A DNA stretch of 64,000 nt from Lucinisca nassula (GCA_963580285.1 OY757017.1:13218538-13282537), one strand, 5' to 3'; counted from the first letter of the stretch, positions 22,128 to 34,243 are shown. Notes: generated by a model from the sequence alone, not told the origin. Program-made: numbers and translations.

Positions 22128-22340
22128 TTAACCTTTACCTTGCTGTAGGCGACAAGCCCTATCTTTGCCAACAGTGTAGATCCAGATCAGATGGCTTCTG
22201 AAGAAGCCATCTGATCAGGATCTACACAGTTTGACATTCAGTTTATGAATATGTAGAAATAAGCTGCATCAAGTAATCTGATTGGTTCAAAGTCAGAAAT
22301 GAGTGTGGCTTAATTGAATATTCAGCAGGTTAAAGGTTAA
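22128..22340. mobile_element. MITE M4, complete copy
   Basis: The ends are TTAACCTTTACCTTGCTG and CAGCAGGTTAAAGGTTAA, so the family has an 18-bp TIR starting TTAACC. The hairpin is at 22167-22230. The right arm carries AATCTGATTGGTTC and GTGTGGCTTAATTGAATATT. Confidence 0.8.
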
Positions 22341-22385
22341 AACATAATTGTTGGTGTCCAACACAGAAACCCTATTAGTTAAACA

Positions 22386-22830
22386 ACCATATTATAATGT
22401 TATTAATCATGTAATTTTGTATTTGCCCTCTGCTATATTGGCCCCGAGGCCGAAGGCCGAGGCCAATACAGCAGACTGGGTCAATACATAATTACTGGAT
22501 TATTTGTTTGTTTGGTTGATTTGAAGTTTAGCATCCCCATCAACACTGTAAAGGTCATTTTGGAGATGTTGCTTCCAACTTTGTGGGATTTTTACCCGAC
22601 ATTAAGATGAAATGACATCTCAAGCCCTGCCGCCCAATGAAACCAATGGGTTTATAAGCATGGACGGGCCTACTCTCACCGCATTGCCTGGGCAGGCATA
22701 GATCCTAAGCGGTTTATCAGAACTCTTGTGCAGGTCGGTTTCAGCTCTGGCAGCATCATGCAGCCCATCTATTTCTTCAAGCCCCGATGGGCGGGGACTA
22801 ATTACTAGATTAATGACAATTTTTATTAAC
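22386..22830. mobile_element. MITE M7 interrupted by SINE-like S3 (22501-22798)
   Basis: M7 has ATCATGTAATTTTGTATT, then a GAGGCCGAAGGCCGAGGCC hairpin, then GGGTCAATACATAATTAC. S3, inserted minus-wise, is bracketed by ATTACTGGATTA and ATTACTAGATTA, a 12-bp duplication with one mismatch. S3 carries CATTTTGGAGATGTTGCTTC, AAATGACATCTCAAGCCC and a TTTGTTTGTTTGG tail. More M7 copies lie at 22915-23125 and 27455-27605. Confidence 0.65.
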
Positions 22831-23565
22831 TAACAACATTAAAAACATGATTTATGATTTTTGACTGCAGTGTTAATACAGATGACCTCCGAACAATACA
22901 GGCTATTCAATTAATAATATAATGTTATTAATCAAGTAATTTCATACTGGCCCAATTAAGCTCTGAGGTCAATTGTTTTGGCCTGAGGTCCTTTGGCCTT
23001 GGGCCAATACAGCTGACCTTGGACCTGTAACTGGGCCAATATGAAATTACTTGAAAGGGCTTTGCGCCAATACAGCTGATCTTGGACCTGTATCTGGGCC
23101 AATATGAAACAATAGACACAATGATCTTGACCTTGAGCCTAGGCTACCATTTGTGTGAATTAAGATTAAATCCATCAATAAATGCAGGTGCTAGTGTGAT
23201 GACAAAGTTTCTAAAAACAAGCCACAGTGACCTTGAGACCACCACCCCTGCCCATTGGGGTTGAAGAAATATATTGAGCCCAGACCCTGAAAGTCAGTTC
23301 GATATATAATGATGTATTAAGATTTGTGCACAAAAATCATATTTTTGAAAAAAAAAAAATTGTTCTTTCACAGTCATTTGAGAAAGGAATGGTCACTTTC
23401 AGAGCTATTCGACCCTTTGATTTCTTTTTCTGAGGAAAAGTACAAGGAAATCAAAAATTACTTGCTGAATATCATAGTGTCACATTGAAATACCATCCGC
23501 TAGTACAAAATGACACCTGCTAATATTAAAATTTCTCTAAATACTAAAATGATATCTACTAGCAT

Positions 23566-25684
23566 TTAAGGGGAATGGGAACACCTTCAGGGGAGGCAAG
23601 TCCTGCAAAAGTATTTTTGTCTCCCATGTCAATAGGGGTCAACTCTTAAAGGAAAGAATTTGCTCCTGAGGAGCAAATTCTTTCCTTTAAGAGTAGGCTC
23701 TTTTTTTCAGTGGGATAGGGCTTATAAACCAGAGATTCATCTTCAGTGAAGTTGATGTCGCACCTGCTCCCCACCTGCCCCACACACAAAATAAAAGTTT
23801 CTTTAAGGCAGAAGAAATGAATATAGGGCTTTGAGAAGAATCCATAGCTCATATATCTGAGGTAAAAAAAACTAAGTTCACAATGTGATAAAATGAAATA
23901 AAATGACCCAATAACTATATCCTAAGCACATGCACATTCTCATATCATGGAGAAAACACATGTTAAGCTTCAAAATGATTAGTATAAAACTGTAAGAGGA
24001 GTTGCTATGAAAAGAGGTATCTACTGTATATCAATTGAAGGTTAAAAATGACTAAGTTCACAATCTGGAAAAAGTGACAAAAATTGATTTTAAGATTAAG
24101 TCCAAACCATATGCGCATCCTCATACCAAGGGGAAAGCACATGCAAAGTTTCCAAATGATCAGTATAAAAGTGTAAGAGGAGTTGCGATGACAAGAGGTA
24201 CGTATCGCATACCTAAAAATGACTAAGTTCACAATATGGAAAAAGTGACAAAAATTGATTCCAAGATGAAGTCCAAACCACATGCGCATCCTCATACCAT
24301 GCCGAAAGCACATACAAATTTTCCAAATGATTGGTATAAAAGTGTAGGAGGAGTTGCGATGACAAGAGGTACCAACCCAATACCAATTGAAGGTTAAAAA
24401 TGACTAAGTTCACAATCTGGAAAAAGTGACAAAAATTGATTCGAAGATTAAGTCCAAACCATATGCGCATCCTCATACCAAGGGGAAAGCACATGCAAAG
24501 TTTCCAAATGATCAGTATAAAAGTGTAAGAGGAGTTGCGATGACAAGAGGTATGTATCGCATACCTAAAAATGACTAAGTTCACAATATGGAAAAAGTGA
24601 CAAAAATTGATTCGAAGATTAAGTCCAAACCACATGCGCATCCTCATACCATGCCGAAAGCACATACAAATTTTCCAAATGATTGGTATAAAAGTGTAGG
24701 AGGAGTTGCGATTACAAGAGGTACCAACCCAATACCAATTGAAGGTTAAAAATGACTAAGTTCACAATCTGGAAAAAGTGACAAAAATTGATTCGAAGAT
24801 TAAGTCCAAACCATATGCGCATCCTCATACCAAGGGGAAAGCACATGCAAAGTTTCCAAATGATCAGTATAAAAGTGTAAGAGGAGTTGCGATGACAAGA
24901 GGAACATATCGCATACCTAAAAATGACTAAGTTCACAATCTGAAAAAAGTGACAAAAATTGATTCGAAGATTAAGTCCAAACCAAATGCGCATCCTCATA
25001 CCAAGGGGAAAGCACATGCAAAATTTCCAAAATGATCAGTATAAAAGTGTAAGAGGAGTTGCGATGACAAGAGGTACGTATCGCATACCTAAAAATGACT
25101 AAGTTCACAATATGGAAAAAGTGACAAAAATTGATTCGAAGATTAAGTCCAAACCACATGCGCATCCTCATACCATGGCGAAAGCACATGCAAAGTTTCC
25201 AAATGATCGGTCTAAAAGTGTAGGAGGAGTTGCGATGACAAGACATCCAGTGTAAAATGTTGACGGAATGACGGACGGACGGACGGACGGACGGATGGAC
25301 ATACGGACGTTCTCACGAACGGATACTTAAGTGGCTAGGCGTCGGCATATTGACTACTTAAGCGGCAAATTCTCTTAAGCGGCAAGCCACCTAAGAGCGA
25401 ATTTTTGCCACTTAAGTACCCAAATAACGGAATAAACCCCATTTGGACTCACGAATATATACTTAAGGGTCAAACTGTCCAAATTTTTTGCCCCCTAAAT
25501 GTCGTTTCGTTGGTGCGCACATTGTTGGTGCGGACAGACCACCGGACGGACAGACAGACGGAAACTTGCACGCCTATGTCTTCCTGCTAAAGCAGGTGCG
25601 ACAAAAAGTGAACACGAAGTCGTGAAAGTAGTCTTCCTTTGAAAAAAGGCAGAAAAATATTCCAGATGTTCCCATTCCCCTTAA
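23566..25684. mobile_element. TTAA-bounded M6 composite carrying a higher-order array
   Basis: It begins TTAAGGGGAATGGGAACACC with the M6 left arm and hairpin (GAATTTGCTCCTGAGGAGC), and ends TGTTCCCATTCCCCTTAA. About 1.9 kb of unrelated array sequence with a GGACGGACGGACGG microsatellite sits inside, so another element probably inserted into an M6 copy. Confidence 0.6.
23870..25255 (+). repeat. Tandem array of about 170-180 bp with alternating monomer types
   Basis: Monomers start AAAATGACTAAGTTCACAAT and contain AAGTGACAAAAATTGATTC and GTGTAAGAGGAGTTGCGATG. Two linkers alternate, GTACGTATCGCATACCT and GTACCAACCCAATACCAATT, giving a higher-order unit of about 350 bp. The repeated minus-strand frames are period artefacts. 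Confidence 0.8.
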
Positions 25685-26039
25685 AAATGCCGTCTTCTAG
25701 CACTGAAATGCCATGTGCTATCATTTTAAAGAATGCTTTCTATTAGTACTGTAATGATCCTAAATATTGGAATAGACAGGCTTAAGCAAATTTTAAACAG
25801 TGCAGATCCAGATCAGACTGCCCCTGAAGGAGCAGTCTGATCAGGATCTACACTGTTTACCATTCCATTTAACACTTTTAGACTCCTTGCAGAATTGCGT
25901 AACTACTGTCCAAATTTAGATTTTAGGAAAATTACAGAAAGTACCCAAGGGCTTTTATGGTATAAGAATTCTATATTGAGTACTGGTTTCTACCCAGGAA
26001 AAGAGGGCCACATGGAAGATAAGTACACATCAACCTCTT

Positions 26040-26630
26040 TTTTACACTATTTTTGGGGTCCAAAGCAGAAACCGTGTTAGTTAAGCAACCGTGTTATATC
26101 CAAACAAAAATGCATAGATTATATAGAAAAATGACAATGCCATGCATGGTCATTTTTCTATATGATCTACACATTTTTGGGATCCATCTTGAAACCGTGT
26201 TATATCCAAAACTATGTTTTATCACATGACGTCGCGTCTGAGAGTGTAATAACGCCATGTAATATTTTCGATAATCCACTAGTGGATTAAATATGCAAAT
26301 CAGCTAGTTAAGTCCCGTAACGTTATACGTACGACGTCCTTAACAACGCCACGTTTACTAATGGCGAAATATTGATATTTTTGTAAACATGCATTTTAAC
26401 ATGCGTTGTAAATGCGTTTTAAATGTCATATGATAAATAGAATCTTGCATTGTGCTCATGTATTATTGAATTTATTAAACTCGTTGAGGGAAAGGGATAA
26501 AATGCTCGGCAAAGCCTCGCATTTCATCCCTTTTCCTCAACTCGTTTAATAAATTCAATAATACATGAGCACTCATGTAAGATCCTCTATGTAACGAACC
26601 GTGTTATAATGAGGTTGTGGTTTACTTGTA
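26040..26630. mobile_element. MITE M5 containing a nested M3 (26217-26588)
   Basis: M5 sequence (AACCGTGTTATATCC, a GACAATGCCATGCATGGTCATT hairpin region) is cut after AACTATGTTT by a full M3 and resumes with AACCGTGTTATAATGAGG. M3 is therefore younger than M5 here. Confidence 0.7.
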
Positions 26631-26674
26631 CTAAATGTGTTACCCTCTATAATAAGGTCAATTATTATACATAC

Positions 26675-26848
26675 TGCAGAAACCACAGGACTTCATACAG
26701 TTCTGTGATGCCCATTGTTGGTAAGGGGCTTGGCACGCTGAGGTGCCGTAGTCTGCACAGTTTGGAATGACATCAACACAGTTTTGTCCAATTCCGGTCT
26801 GGCTCCCTGTCACTGGGGCACTGGTAATGGCAGGTGCTAGAGTAGATG
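26675..26848 (-). CDS. Exon 8: Ala/Thr/Pro lead and ShK domain 3
   Basis: The 174-bp phase 1-1 exon starts with about 22 residues rich in Ala, Thr, Ser and Pro, then encodes a six-cysteine ShK-type domain with CADYGTSAC, QWASQNC and CGFC landmarks. The acceptor is TTTTTCAG and the donor is GCA|GTATGTAT. It has the same cysteine spacing as the exon at 30000-30134, so the two look like duplicates. Confidence 0.86.
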
Positions 26849-26894
26849 CTGAAAAATTGGAAAAGTCCAAACCAATCATGTTAACAAATCATTT

Positions 26895-27115
26895 AAATAA
26901 CCACCCCGCTAAATCCCACATTTTACAAAGAAAACTGGGGTTTACAGGTAAACATTATTTATCTTATTTCTATTCAAAGAAATAGGCTGTGGGTACTTGT
27001 AAGAACCACCTCAATGAGGTGGTTCTAAGGAAATGAGCACCCACAACCAATGTCTGTGGGTACCCGTAACAACCTCCTCAATGAGGTGGTTCTAATGAGT
27101 ACCCACAACAATGGG
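26895..27115. mobile_element. M2-like MITE with two hairpins
   Basis: It has M2's CCCGCTAAATCCCACATTTT start region, then two consecutive ACCACCTCAATGAGGTGGT-type hairpins, each followed by a GAGTACCCACAAC or GAGCACCCACAAC arm. It lies in the intron just upstream of exon 8. Confidence 0.55.
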
Positions 27116-27658
27116 AGATTATAGGCAATTGGGCAATATACAGTTTGAAGCTTGACCAGGTGTGTTTTCTCTGCAAACAGAAAGGGACAGAGTAGTAGTT
27201 TGGGGTTTGGAGACTAGCCATATGAAAGATTAATCTCGGATCAAATTTTTGGCTGCATTTTTCATATCAATCAGTTTTCATTGATATAATGTGGTCCAGA
27301 CCGGTGATTTTTCTGTTTTCTTTACAGAATATTATTAATTGACTATCCTGTATTGTTCGGAGGTCATCCTTATTAACACCAGGTCAACCAATATTAACTG
27401 AGGTCAAGTGAGATAAAAAAATCAATAATCATGTAATTTTAATTGTATCAATTAATAAAATTGTCATTAATCAAGTAATTTCGTATTGACCCAGTTACAG
27501 GTCCTTGGTCAGCTGAATTAGCCTTCGGCCTCGGGCCAATGCAGCAGACCGCGGACCTGTGCCTATTCCAATACAAAATTACTTGATTAATAACATTATA
27601 TTATTAATTAACTTCTTACAGTAAAATTTTCCATCCATGCATGTATCTTTCTTTGTAT

Positions 27659-28040
27659 AATGCACTATACCAATACATTGTAACCTTTATTGCAAAAAAA
27701 TGAAAATTTTATGATGAAAAATTGTGATATTTGTCTTATTTCTGCTCAAAATATAGATTGTGGGCACTTGTTAGAACCGCCTCATTGAGGCGGTTCTAAA
27801 GAGTTCCCACGGGCACTTGATAGAACCGCCTCATTGAGGCGGTTCTAACGAGTTCCCATAATCTATATTTTATGGGCACTCGTTAGAACTGCCTCATTGA
27901 GGCGGTTCTAACGACTACCCACAATCTATATTTTAGAGCAGAAATAAGAAAAATAAGGTATATCCCCGGAAACCCTAGTTTTACTATATAAGATTGGGGT
28001 TAAAGGGGGTCAAAATTATATAGGTGTGTTTTCGTGATGC
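27659..28040. mobile_element. MITE M1 with tripled central hairpin
   Basis: The arms are ordinary M1, but the hairpin TTAGAACCGCCTC/GAGGCGGTTCTAA occurs three times in a row, separated by GGGCACTTG- and GGGCACTCG-type spacers. It ends GGTGTGTTTTCGTGATG. Confidence 0.75.
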
Positions 28041-28289
28041 ATATACAACTTTTCTAATGACCAATATGTTTTGACATGTGACTTTGTTTACATTTCGTTG
28101 CACATGCCAGAATAACTTCCCCTCGACATCTGATATGGATTATTGTTCTTCCTGGTTGGCAAAACGCAAATTACACTAAAAATGGGTTTTGTTTGTTTTT
28201 TTGAACTGTTGCCCAATCTATTTCTCCAAGCCCCAATGGGTGGGGGTGCCAAGGGCCTGTAACTGGGCTAATATAAAATCACCTGAGCA

Positions 28290-29120
28290 CAGTTGTTCAA
28301 AGAACTGTTAGCTTAACGAGCTTGGTAGTGGTCAAATTGTCAACTGTTCTAGTAAGTACAATATCTAATATACTGTATTCCTCCCATTTAGTGCCACGGG
28401 CGCTTAAAAAATTAGAAAAGGAGGGGGCATTTATTAGAGACAATCTTACCAGAATGGAGGATTTAAAAACCCATTACATGCGATAGTTTTCCATTAGAAT
28501 ATGGTGGAATCATGACATTTAATGTACCAAGTGGTCAACACTGACACTCTGTGATAGCAGGGGGTTTAGAAATACCTTGCATATGATTTACAGCAGATAC
28601 GGCAATGACTGAAAGGCAGAACATTTACTTTAGGTTAGCCAAAATATTTTTTTCTCTGCCAGCAGAAGGGGTGCTTATTATTTTGTTCTTGGAAAAACAG
28701 TGAGGGGGCACTTATAGGAGCAGGGGCGCTAAATGTGAGGAATACGGTACATGTAGTATAATTTTTGCTGAAAAAAAAGAGAGCATTTACAAAAGCTGCT
28801 CACATTCTTTTCAACAAAAATAAAAAATTCCTGCATATTTGCCGTATCAAATTATCAAAGTTTAAATGGTATGATAACCCTTGTCCTGCTGAGCCCGGAT
28901 ATGCCTTATTTTCCAAACAATGGAGAGCCAGATCAGATGGCTTCTGAAGCCATCTGATCAGGATCTACATTGTTTGTCATTCAGATTGTGAATTTGTTGC
29001 AATAATTTGCATCATGTAATCTGATTGGTCGAGAATCGGAAGTGGGTGTGGCAGATTAAAATAATAAGCAGGACAAGGGTTAAGTTACGACGTCATTAGT
29101 TTTGAACAACTTGCCCCCGA
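28290..29120. mobile_element. MITE M8 with two nested elements
   Basis: M8 ends are AGTTGTTCAAAG...GTTAGCTTAACGAG and TTAGTTTTGAACAACT. Inside it are a TA-flanked TIR element (28371-28749) and an M4 copy (28877-29093). M8 also occurs at 62608-63010. Confidence 0.6.
28371..28749. mobile_element. 379-bp TIR element, TA-flanked
   Basis: TACTGTATTCCTCCCATTTA on the left is mirrored by TAAATGTGAGGAATACGGTA on the right with two mismatches. It contains GGGGGCATTTATTAGAG and GGGGGCACTTATAGGAG. No coding capacity is seen. Confidence 0.65.
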
Positions 29121-29134
29121 ATTATGACCCTCCT

Positions 29135-29966
29135 CTTGCTGAATATTCAGATTAGCCACATCCATTTCTGACTGACTTTGCACGCCGGTGGGTCAGGCCT
29201 CAGATTCTATGACGGCTCCAACGTAAAGGCTTATTGAGAATTAGAGAGATCTAATTCAAGGTAATGTTGGTTGGTGCCTGATGCTCTGTCTCTGGTCGGG
29301 CCCATCGGAGTCTAACTGTTGGTTTCCTTTTGCTCCAGCATTTCAGTGGTTTCTTGCTGTCGAGTCCTCACCGTTGTCTCACCTCTGTGGTTCTTTGATT
29401 TTTGTGTTCACGGAGATGTTGCACTGGTGAGTTAGGAGGCCTTCATGCGGACTGAACAAATTATTTGTCTAAATCACGACGGAAGTAAGGGTGAGGATTG
29501 TGGCCACGTAAAATCGATTTAAGCCCCCCAGTGGAAATCTTCCACTGACCGTTCCAAGGCGGATCTTCTGTGGCGATTTATTTATGTTGTTGTTTGTTAC
29601 TTACTGTGTGTATCACTTGTGTCTTTTAGTTTTGGATGGCCATATGGCCATTTTGTGGGAAAGTAACTGTCCTTATGGCCTTCCTTTGTTTAGGTTTCCA
29701 TTATGGTCTGGTCGCTTAATGTTTGTATTTCTTTCCCTTTGGTGTCTTTTATGGGTGGAGTATGTTAATTGTATCAATTCCTGATCCTTGTTTTACTTCT
29801 ACTTTAAACCAATCAGATTACTTGATGTAATTTATTCCCACAAATTCATAAAGTGAATGTCAAACAGTGTAGATCCTGATCAGATGGCTTCTTCAGAAGC
29901 CATCTGATCTGGATCTACACTGTTTCCAAAGATAGGGGTTGTCGTGAACAGCATGATAAGAGTTAA
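29135..29966. mobile_element. MITE M4 split by a 621-bp insertion (29180-29800)
   Basis: The left M4 arm stops at CCATTTCTGACTG and resumes at TAAACCAATCAGATTACTTG. ACTTT is present at both edges (29175-29179 and 29801-29805). The insert has a GC-moderate left half (GGTCGGGCCCATCGGAG) and a T-rich right half (GGCCATATGGCCATTTTG). I see no TIR, LTR ends or domain, so its class is open. Confidence 0.6.
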
Positions 29967-29999
29967 CAATATTACAGAAAAGACACTGATGCTACTTAC

Positions 30000-30134
30000 A
30001 ACATAGATTACAGTATTTCTTGCAGTTATCTCTGGCCCAGGGTTGATATATTCCTGTACACGCTGACTGTCCATATGCCTGGCAGTTTGCTATCTTGTCT
30101 ACACATAAACTTGTTGTTGGTGTCACAGAGGTGT
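30000..30134 (-). CDS. Exon 7: ShK domain 2
   Basis: The 135-bp exon is a symmetrical phase 1-1 exon. A short Thr/Ser lead is followed by one ShK-type domain with six cysteines and the landmarks CQAYGQSAC and PWARDNC. The acceptor is TTGTTCAG and the donor is GTT|GTAAGTAG. An M4 MITE terminus begins about 33 bases into the downstream intron. Confidence 0.85.
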
Positions 30135-30215
30135 CTGAACAAAGGAAAATATCATTGTGACAGTGAAATTGTGATAATTTGATCATGGATGGCTTGTTGA
30201 TCTAGACTCATTCTT

Positions 30216-30662
30216 TACCCTTGTCCAGCTGAGCCCAGATATGTTTTGTCTTTCAAACAATGTAGATCCAGATCAGATGGCTTCTGAAGAAGCCATCTGA
30301 TCAGGATCATCATTGTTTGTCATTTAGTTTATGAATTTATTGCAATAATTTGCATCAAGTAATCTGACTGGCTGATAATCAGTTGTGGGTTTTGGTTTTG
30401 GTTTTACGGCCCTTTCAAGATTATTTCACTCACATCGTGCCGATCGTTAATCAGAGGTGGGCGAAAACCGGAGTACCCAGAGAAAAAACACCTGACCTTC
30501 TGTTGCAGAACTTGGCGTCTCACATAATATGACCTGAGCGAGGCTAGAACCACAGCGGTGAGAGACCTAATGATCAAGAGTCAGCGCTCTTAACCACTAG
30601 GCCACGGAGGCCCGTATTTCAGTTGTGGGTGTGGCATATTTAAATATTCAGAAGGTCAAGGA
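30216..30662. mobile_element. MITE M4 split by a SINE (30391-30618)
   Basis: The M4 arm reads TACCCTTGTCCAGCTGAGCC and the hairpin is at 30250-30320. The right arm is cut at CAGTTGTGGG. Confidence 0.65.
30391..30618 (-). mobile_element. tRNA-headed SINE B
   Basis: Read on the minus strand it starts GGGCCTCCGTGGCCTAGTGG, a tRNA-like head with an A-box, and ends in a TAAAACCAAAACCAAAACC tail. It is flanked by a perfect 12-bp duplication TCAGTTGTGGGT (30379-30390 and 30619-30630). It is not a functional tRNA gene. Confidence 0.8.
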
Positions 30663-30928
30663 TAATTCCTTCAAAAACTCCATATATTCATATGTTTACC
30701 ATAATTTATGATGTTTTTTATTGTATTTTAAAAAACTGCATGTATTTGAGTTTTACATCCCACTAACAAGAAAGGACAGCTTAAAGCACCAACTGAAAAG
30801 TTAGCAGAAGCCCAAAATCAAACCCAGGATCCCTAGTTTATAAGGTTCCAGTAGCTTCTACCGGCCCCGATAGCTCAGTTGGTAGAGTGTCCGCTCCGGG
30901 GAATGGGAGGTCTCGGGTTTGATCCCGG

Positions 30929-33900
30929 TGTCAGATAATATTTTGACCCGTGTAATATTTTGACCCGTGGGTCAATATATTACAGTAATATTTTGACCCC
31001 CCTATAATATTTTGACCCGCCCCTAAAACTTCAGCAAAATAAATCAGAAGTGGACTTTTATCGATAAATAGGTATTGACAAGATAAGAAATGGGTATTGC
31101 AAGGAGTCTATTGCAGATCTGACAACATGGGTAGGGGGGTCAAAATATTATAGCTATAATAAAATGACCCCCCCACCCCCCAATACATATCTTTTTTCAA
31201 CTAAGGAAATGGACTCAAAATAATAGTACTGGACAATAATATCAATAGATTATTTCACATTTGACAAAATTAATGCAGAATAATATTCTCTTTTGAAACG
31301 GGTGTTGCTGCCAAGAAAGGGGGGGGGGGGGGGGGTCAAAATATTATAGCTATAATAAAATGACCCCTCCACAAAGTACTGGACAATAATATCATGTCAA
31401 GAAAACGGATAAAACAACATATTATATCACATTTAACAAGATAATGAAGAATAATATTCTCTTTTGAAATGGGTGTTGCTGCTTAGAAGGGGGGGGGGGG
31501 GGGTCAAAATATTATACCCATAATAAAATGACCCACGCCACCCCAAGTATCTTTTTCAACAAAGGAAATGGAGTCAAAATAATGTAAAGAAAAGGGGATA
31601 TAGCAGTAGATTATTTCTAATTAACTGGATTAAAACAACAGGATAATCATGGCAATTGAACGTTGAACTATTGATGAAATGTAGGGTGGAGTGGGGGGGG
31701 GGGGGGGGTCAAAATATTATACCCATAATAAAATGACCCCCCACACCACGTATCCTTTTCAACCAAGGAAATGGACTCAAAATAATGTTAAGAAAAGGGG
31801 ATATAGCAGTAGATTATTTCTAATTAACTGGATTAAAACAACAGAATAATCATGACTATTGAACGTTGAACTGTTGATGAAATGTAGGTGTGGGGGGGGG
31901 GGGGGGGGGTCAAAATATTATACCCATAATAAAATGACCCCCCACACCAAGTATCATTTTCAACCAAGGAAATGGACTCAAAATAATGTAAAGAAAAGGA
32001 GATATAGCAGTAGACTATTTCTAATTAACTGGATTAAAACAACAGAATAATCATGTCTATTGAATGTTGAACTGTTGATTAAATGTAGGGGGGGGGGGTC
32101 AAAATATTATACCCATAATAAAATGACCCCTCACACCAAGTATCTTTTTCAACCAAGGAAATGGAGTCAAAATAATGTAAAGAAAAGGGGATATAGCAGT
32201 AGATTATTTCTAATTAACTGGATTCAAACAACAGGATAATCATGGCAATTGAACGTTGAACTATTGATGAAATGTAGGGTGGGGGGGGGGTCAAAATATT
32301 ATACCCATAATAAAATGACCCCCCACACCACGTATCCTTTTCAACCAAGGAAATGGACTCAAAATAATGTTAAGAAAAGGGGATATAGCAGTAGATTATT
32401 TCTAATTAACTGGATTAAAACAACAGAATAATCATGACTATTGAACGTTGAACTGTTGATGAAATGTAGGTGTGGGGGGGGGGGGTCAAAATATTATACC
32501 CATAATAAAATGACCCCCCGCACCAAGTATCTTTTTCAACCAATGAAATGGACTCAAAATAATGTAAAGAAAAGGAGATATAGCAGTAGACTATTTCTAA
32601 TTAACTGGATTAAAACAACAGAATAATCATGTCTATTGAATGTTGAACTGTTGATTAAATGTAGGGGGGGGGGGGGGTCAAAATATTATACCCATAATAA
32701 AATGACCCCCCACACCAAGTATCTTTTTCAACCAAGGAAATGGACTCAAAATAATGTAAAGAAAAGGAGATATAGCAGTAGACTATTTCTAATTAACTGG
32801 ATTAAAACAACAAAATAATCATGTCTATTGAATGTTGAACTGTTGATTAAATGTAGGGGGGGGGGTCAAAATATTATACCCATAATAAAATGACCCCTCA
32901 CACCAAGTATCTTTTTCAACCAAGGAAATGGACTCAAAATAATGTAAAGAAAAGGGTATATAGCAGTAGATTATTTCTAATTAACTTGGTTAAAACAACA
33001 GGATAATCATGACAATTGAACGTTGAACTGTTGATGAAATGTAGGGGGGGTCAAAATATTATACCCATAATAAAATGACCCCCACCCCCCCCCCCCCTCC
33101 CCCCACCACGTATCCTTTTCAATCAAGGAATTGGACTCAAAATAATGTAAAGAAAAGGGGATATAGCAGTAGATTATTTCTAATTAACTTAATTAAAACA
33201 ACAGGATAATCATGACAATTGAATGTTGAACTGTTGATGAAATGTAGGGGGTGTCAAAATATTATACCCATAATAAAATGACCCCCCCCCCCAACCACGT
33301 ATCCTTTTCAATCAAGGAATTGGACTCAAAATAATGTAAAGAAAAGGGGATATAGCAGTAGATTATTTCCAATTAACTTAATTAAAACAACAGGATAATC
33401 ATGACTATTGAACGTTGAACTGTTGATGAAATGGGGGTGGGGGGGTCAAAATATACCAATAATAAAATGACCCCCACCTAGTATTTTTTTCAACCAAGGA
33501 AATGGACTCAAAATAATGTTATATATACATTATATATTTGAAAGTTGAAATCTTGCTACTAATGGGGAAAGAAGGTTGGGTCATTTTTTATAGCTATAAT
33601 AATTTGACCCCCCCCCCCCCCCCTCCCTTATTTCAAGTCATTAAGTTACAACCCCTCCCACATACTGAAACTTACTGAATCTAGTGTATTACAAGCCATC
33701 TAATTCAATGAAAAGTTTAATTAATTGAATGAACTCAAATACCAGTATATCAATAACAGATAAAAAGGGTGGGTCATTTTATTATAGCTATAATAATTTG
33801 ACCCCCCCCCCCCCCCCACACACACACACACGTGCATAGGCTGGTTCTCTCAATACCATTTTAGTCATGTGTTTTTTTTCTGTTATTTTTTATCTTTTTT

Positions 33901-34243
33901 GCTGCTTTTTAGCCATTTCCCTTTAAACATGATTGCCCTTTCTTATATATTATAGTCATTATTCTTGCTGTAGATTTTCAGATCTAGAACTATCCCACCC
34001 CACCCCTCAGACACTGCCCAAGTGTAAAAATCAGCAGGAAAAACTACCACAATTGTCATAGTTTTACTGCTTAACAGTTACCTCACCATATTTGGTCATT
34101 TAAATGTAACTTTTGTGAAGTTAGGGAGGGGGGTCAAAATATTATAGGGGGGGGTCAAAATATTATAATAATATATTGACCCGCGGGTCATAATATTATG
34201 ACCCGCGGGTCACTTTTTAGGCGGGTCAAAATATTATATGACA
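30929..34243. mobile_element. CCGG-targeting TIR transposon (Ginger-like ends) with internal array
   Basis: The 3315-bp element is bounded by TGTCAGATAATATTTTGACC and its mirror (one mismatch), and inverted similarity continues for about 100 bp. It is flanked by a 4-bp duplication CCGG (30925-30928 and 34244-34247); the uninterrupted SINE at 54264-54600 has CCGG once at this point. TGTNA...TNACA ends with 4-bp CCGG-type targets are described for Ginger1 transposons, so that class is inferred. No integrase-like transposase is present, so it is non-autonomous. Confidence 0.82.
31130..33460 (+). repeat. 190-200 bp tandem array with embedded TIR core
   Basis: About twelve monomers each contain a G-run, GGTCAAAATATTATACCC, ATAATAAAATGACCCC, then CAACCAAGGAAATGGACTC and GGATATAGCAGTAG. 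GGGTCAAAATATTAT is the inner part of the element's own terminal repeat. Poly-G and poly-C tracts vary between monomers. Confidence 0.85.

Noticed and set aside
24005..25246. Minus-strand frames of 90-150 residues with repeated MRMRMWFGLNLRINFC-type sequence
   Set aside because: They follow the 170-180 bp tandem period exactly and have no start or splice context, so they are not a protein family.
30863..30935. Possible tRNA gene
   Set aside because: The A- and B-boxes belong to a SINE with a long body, a CA tail and target duplications. The acceptor stem does not close.
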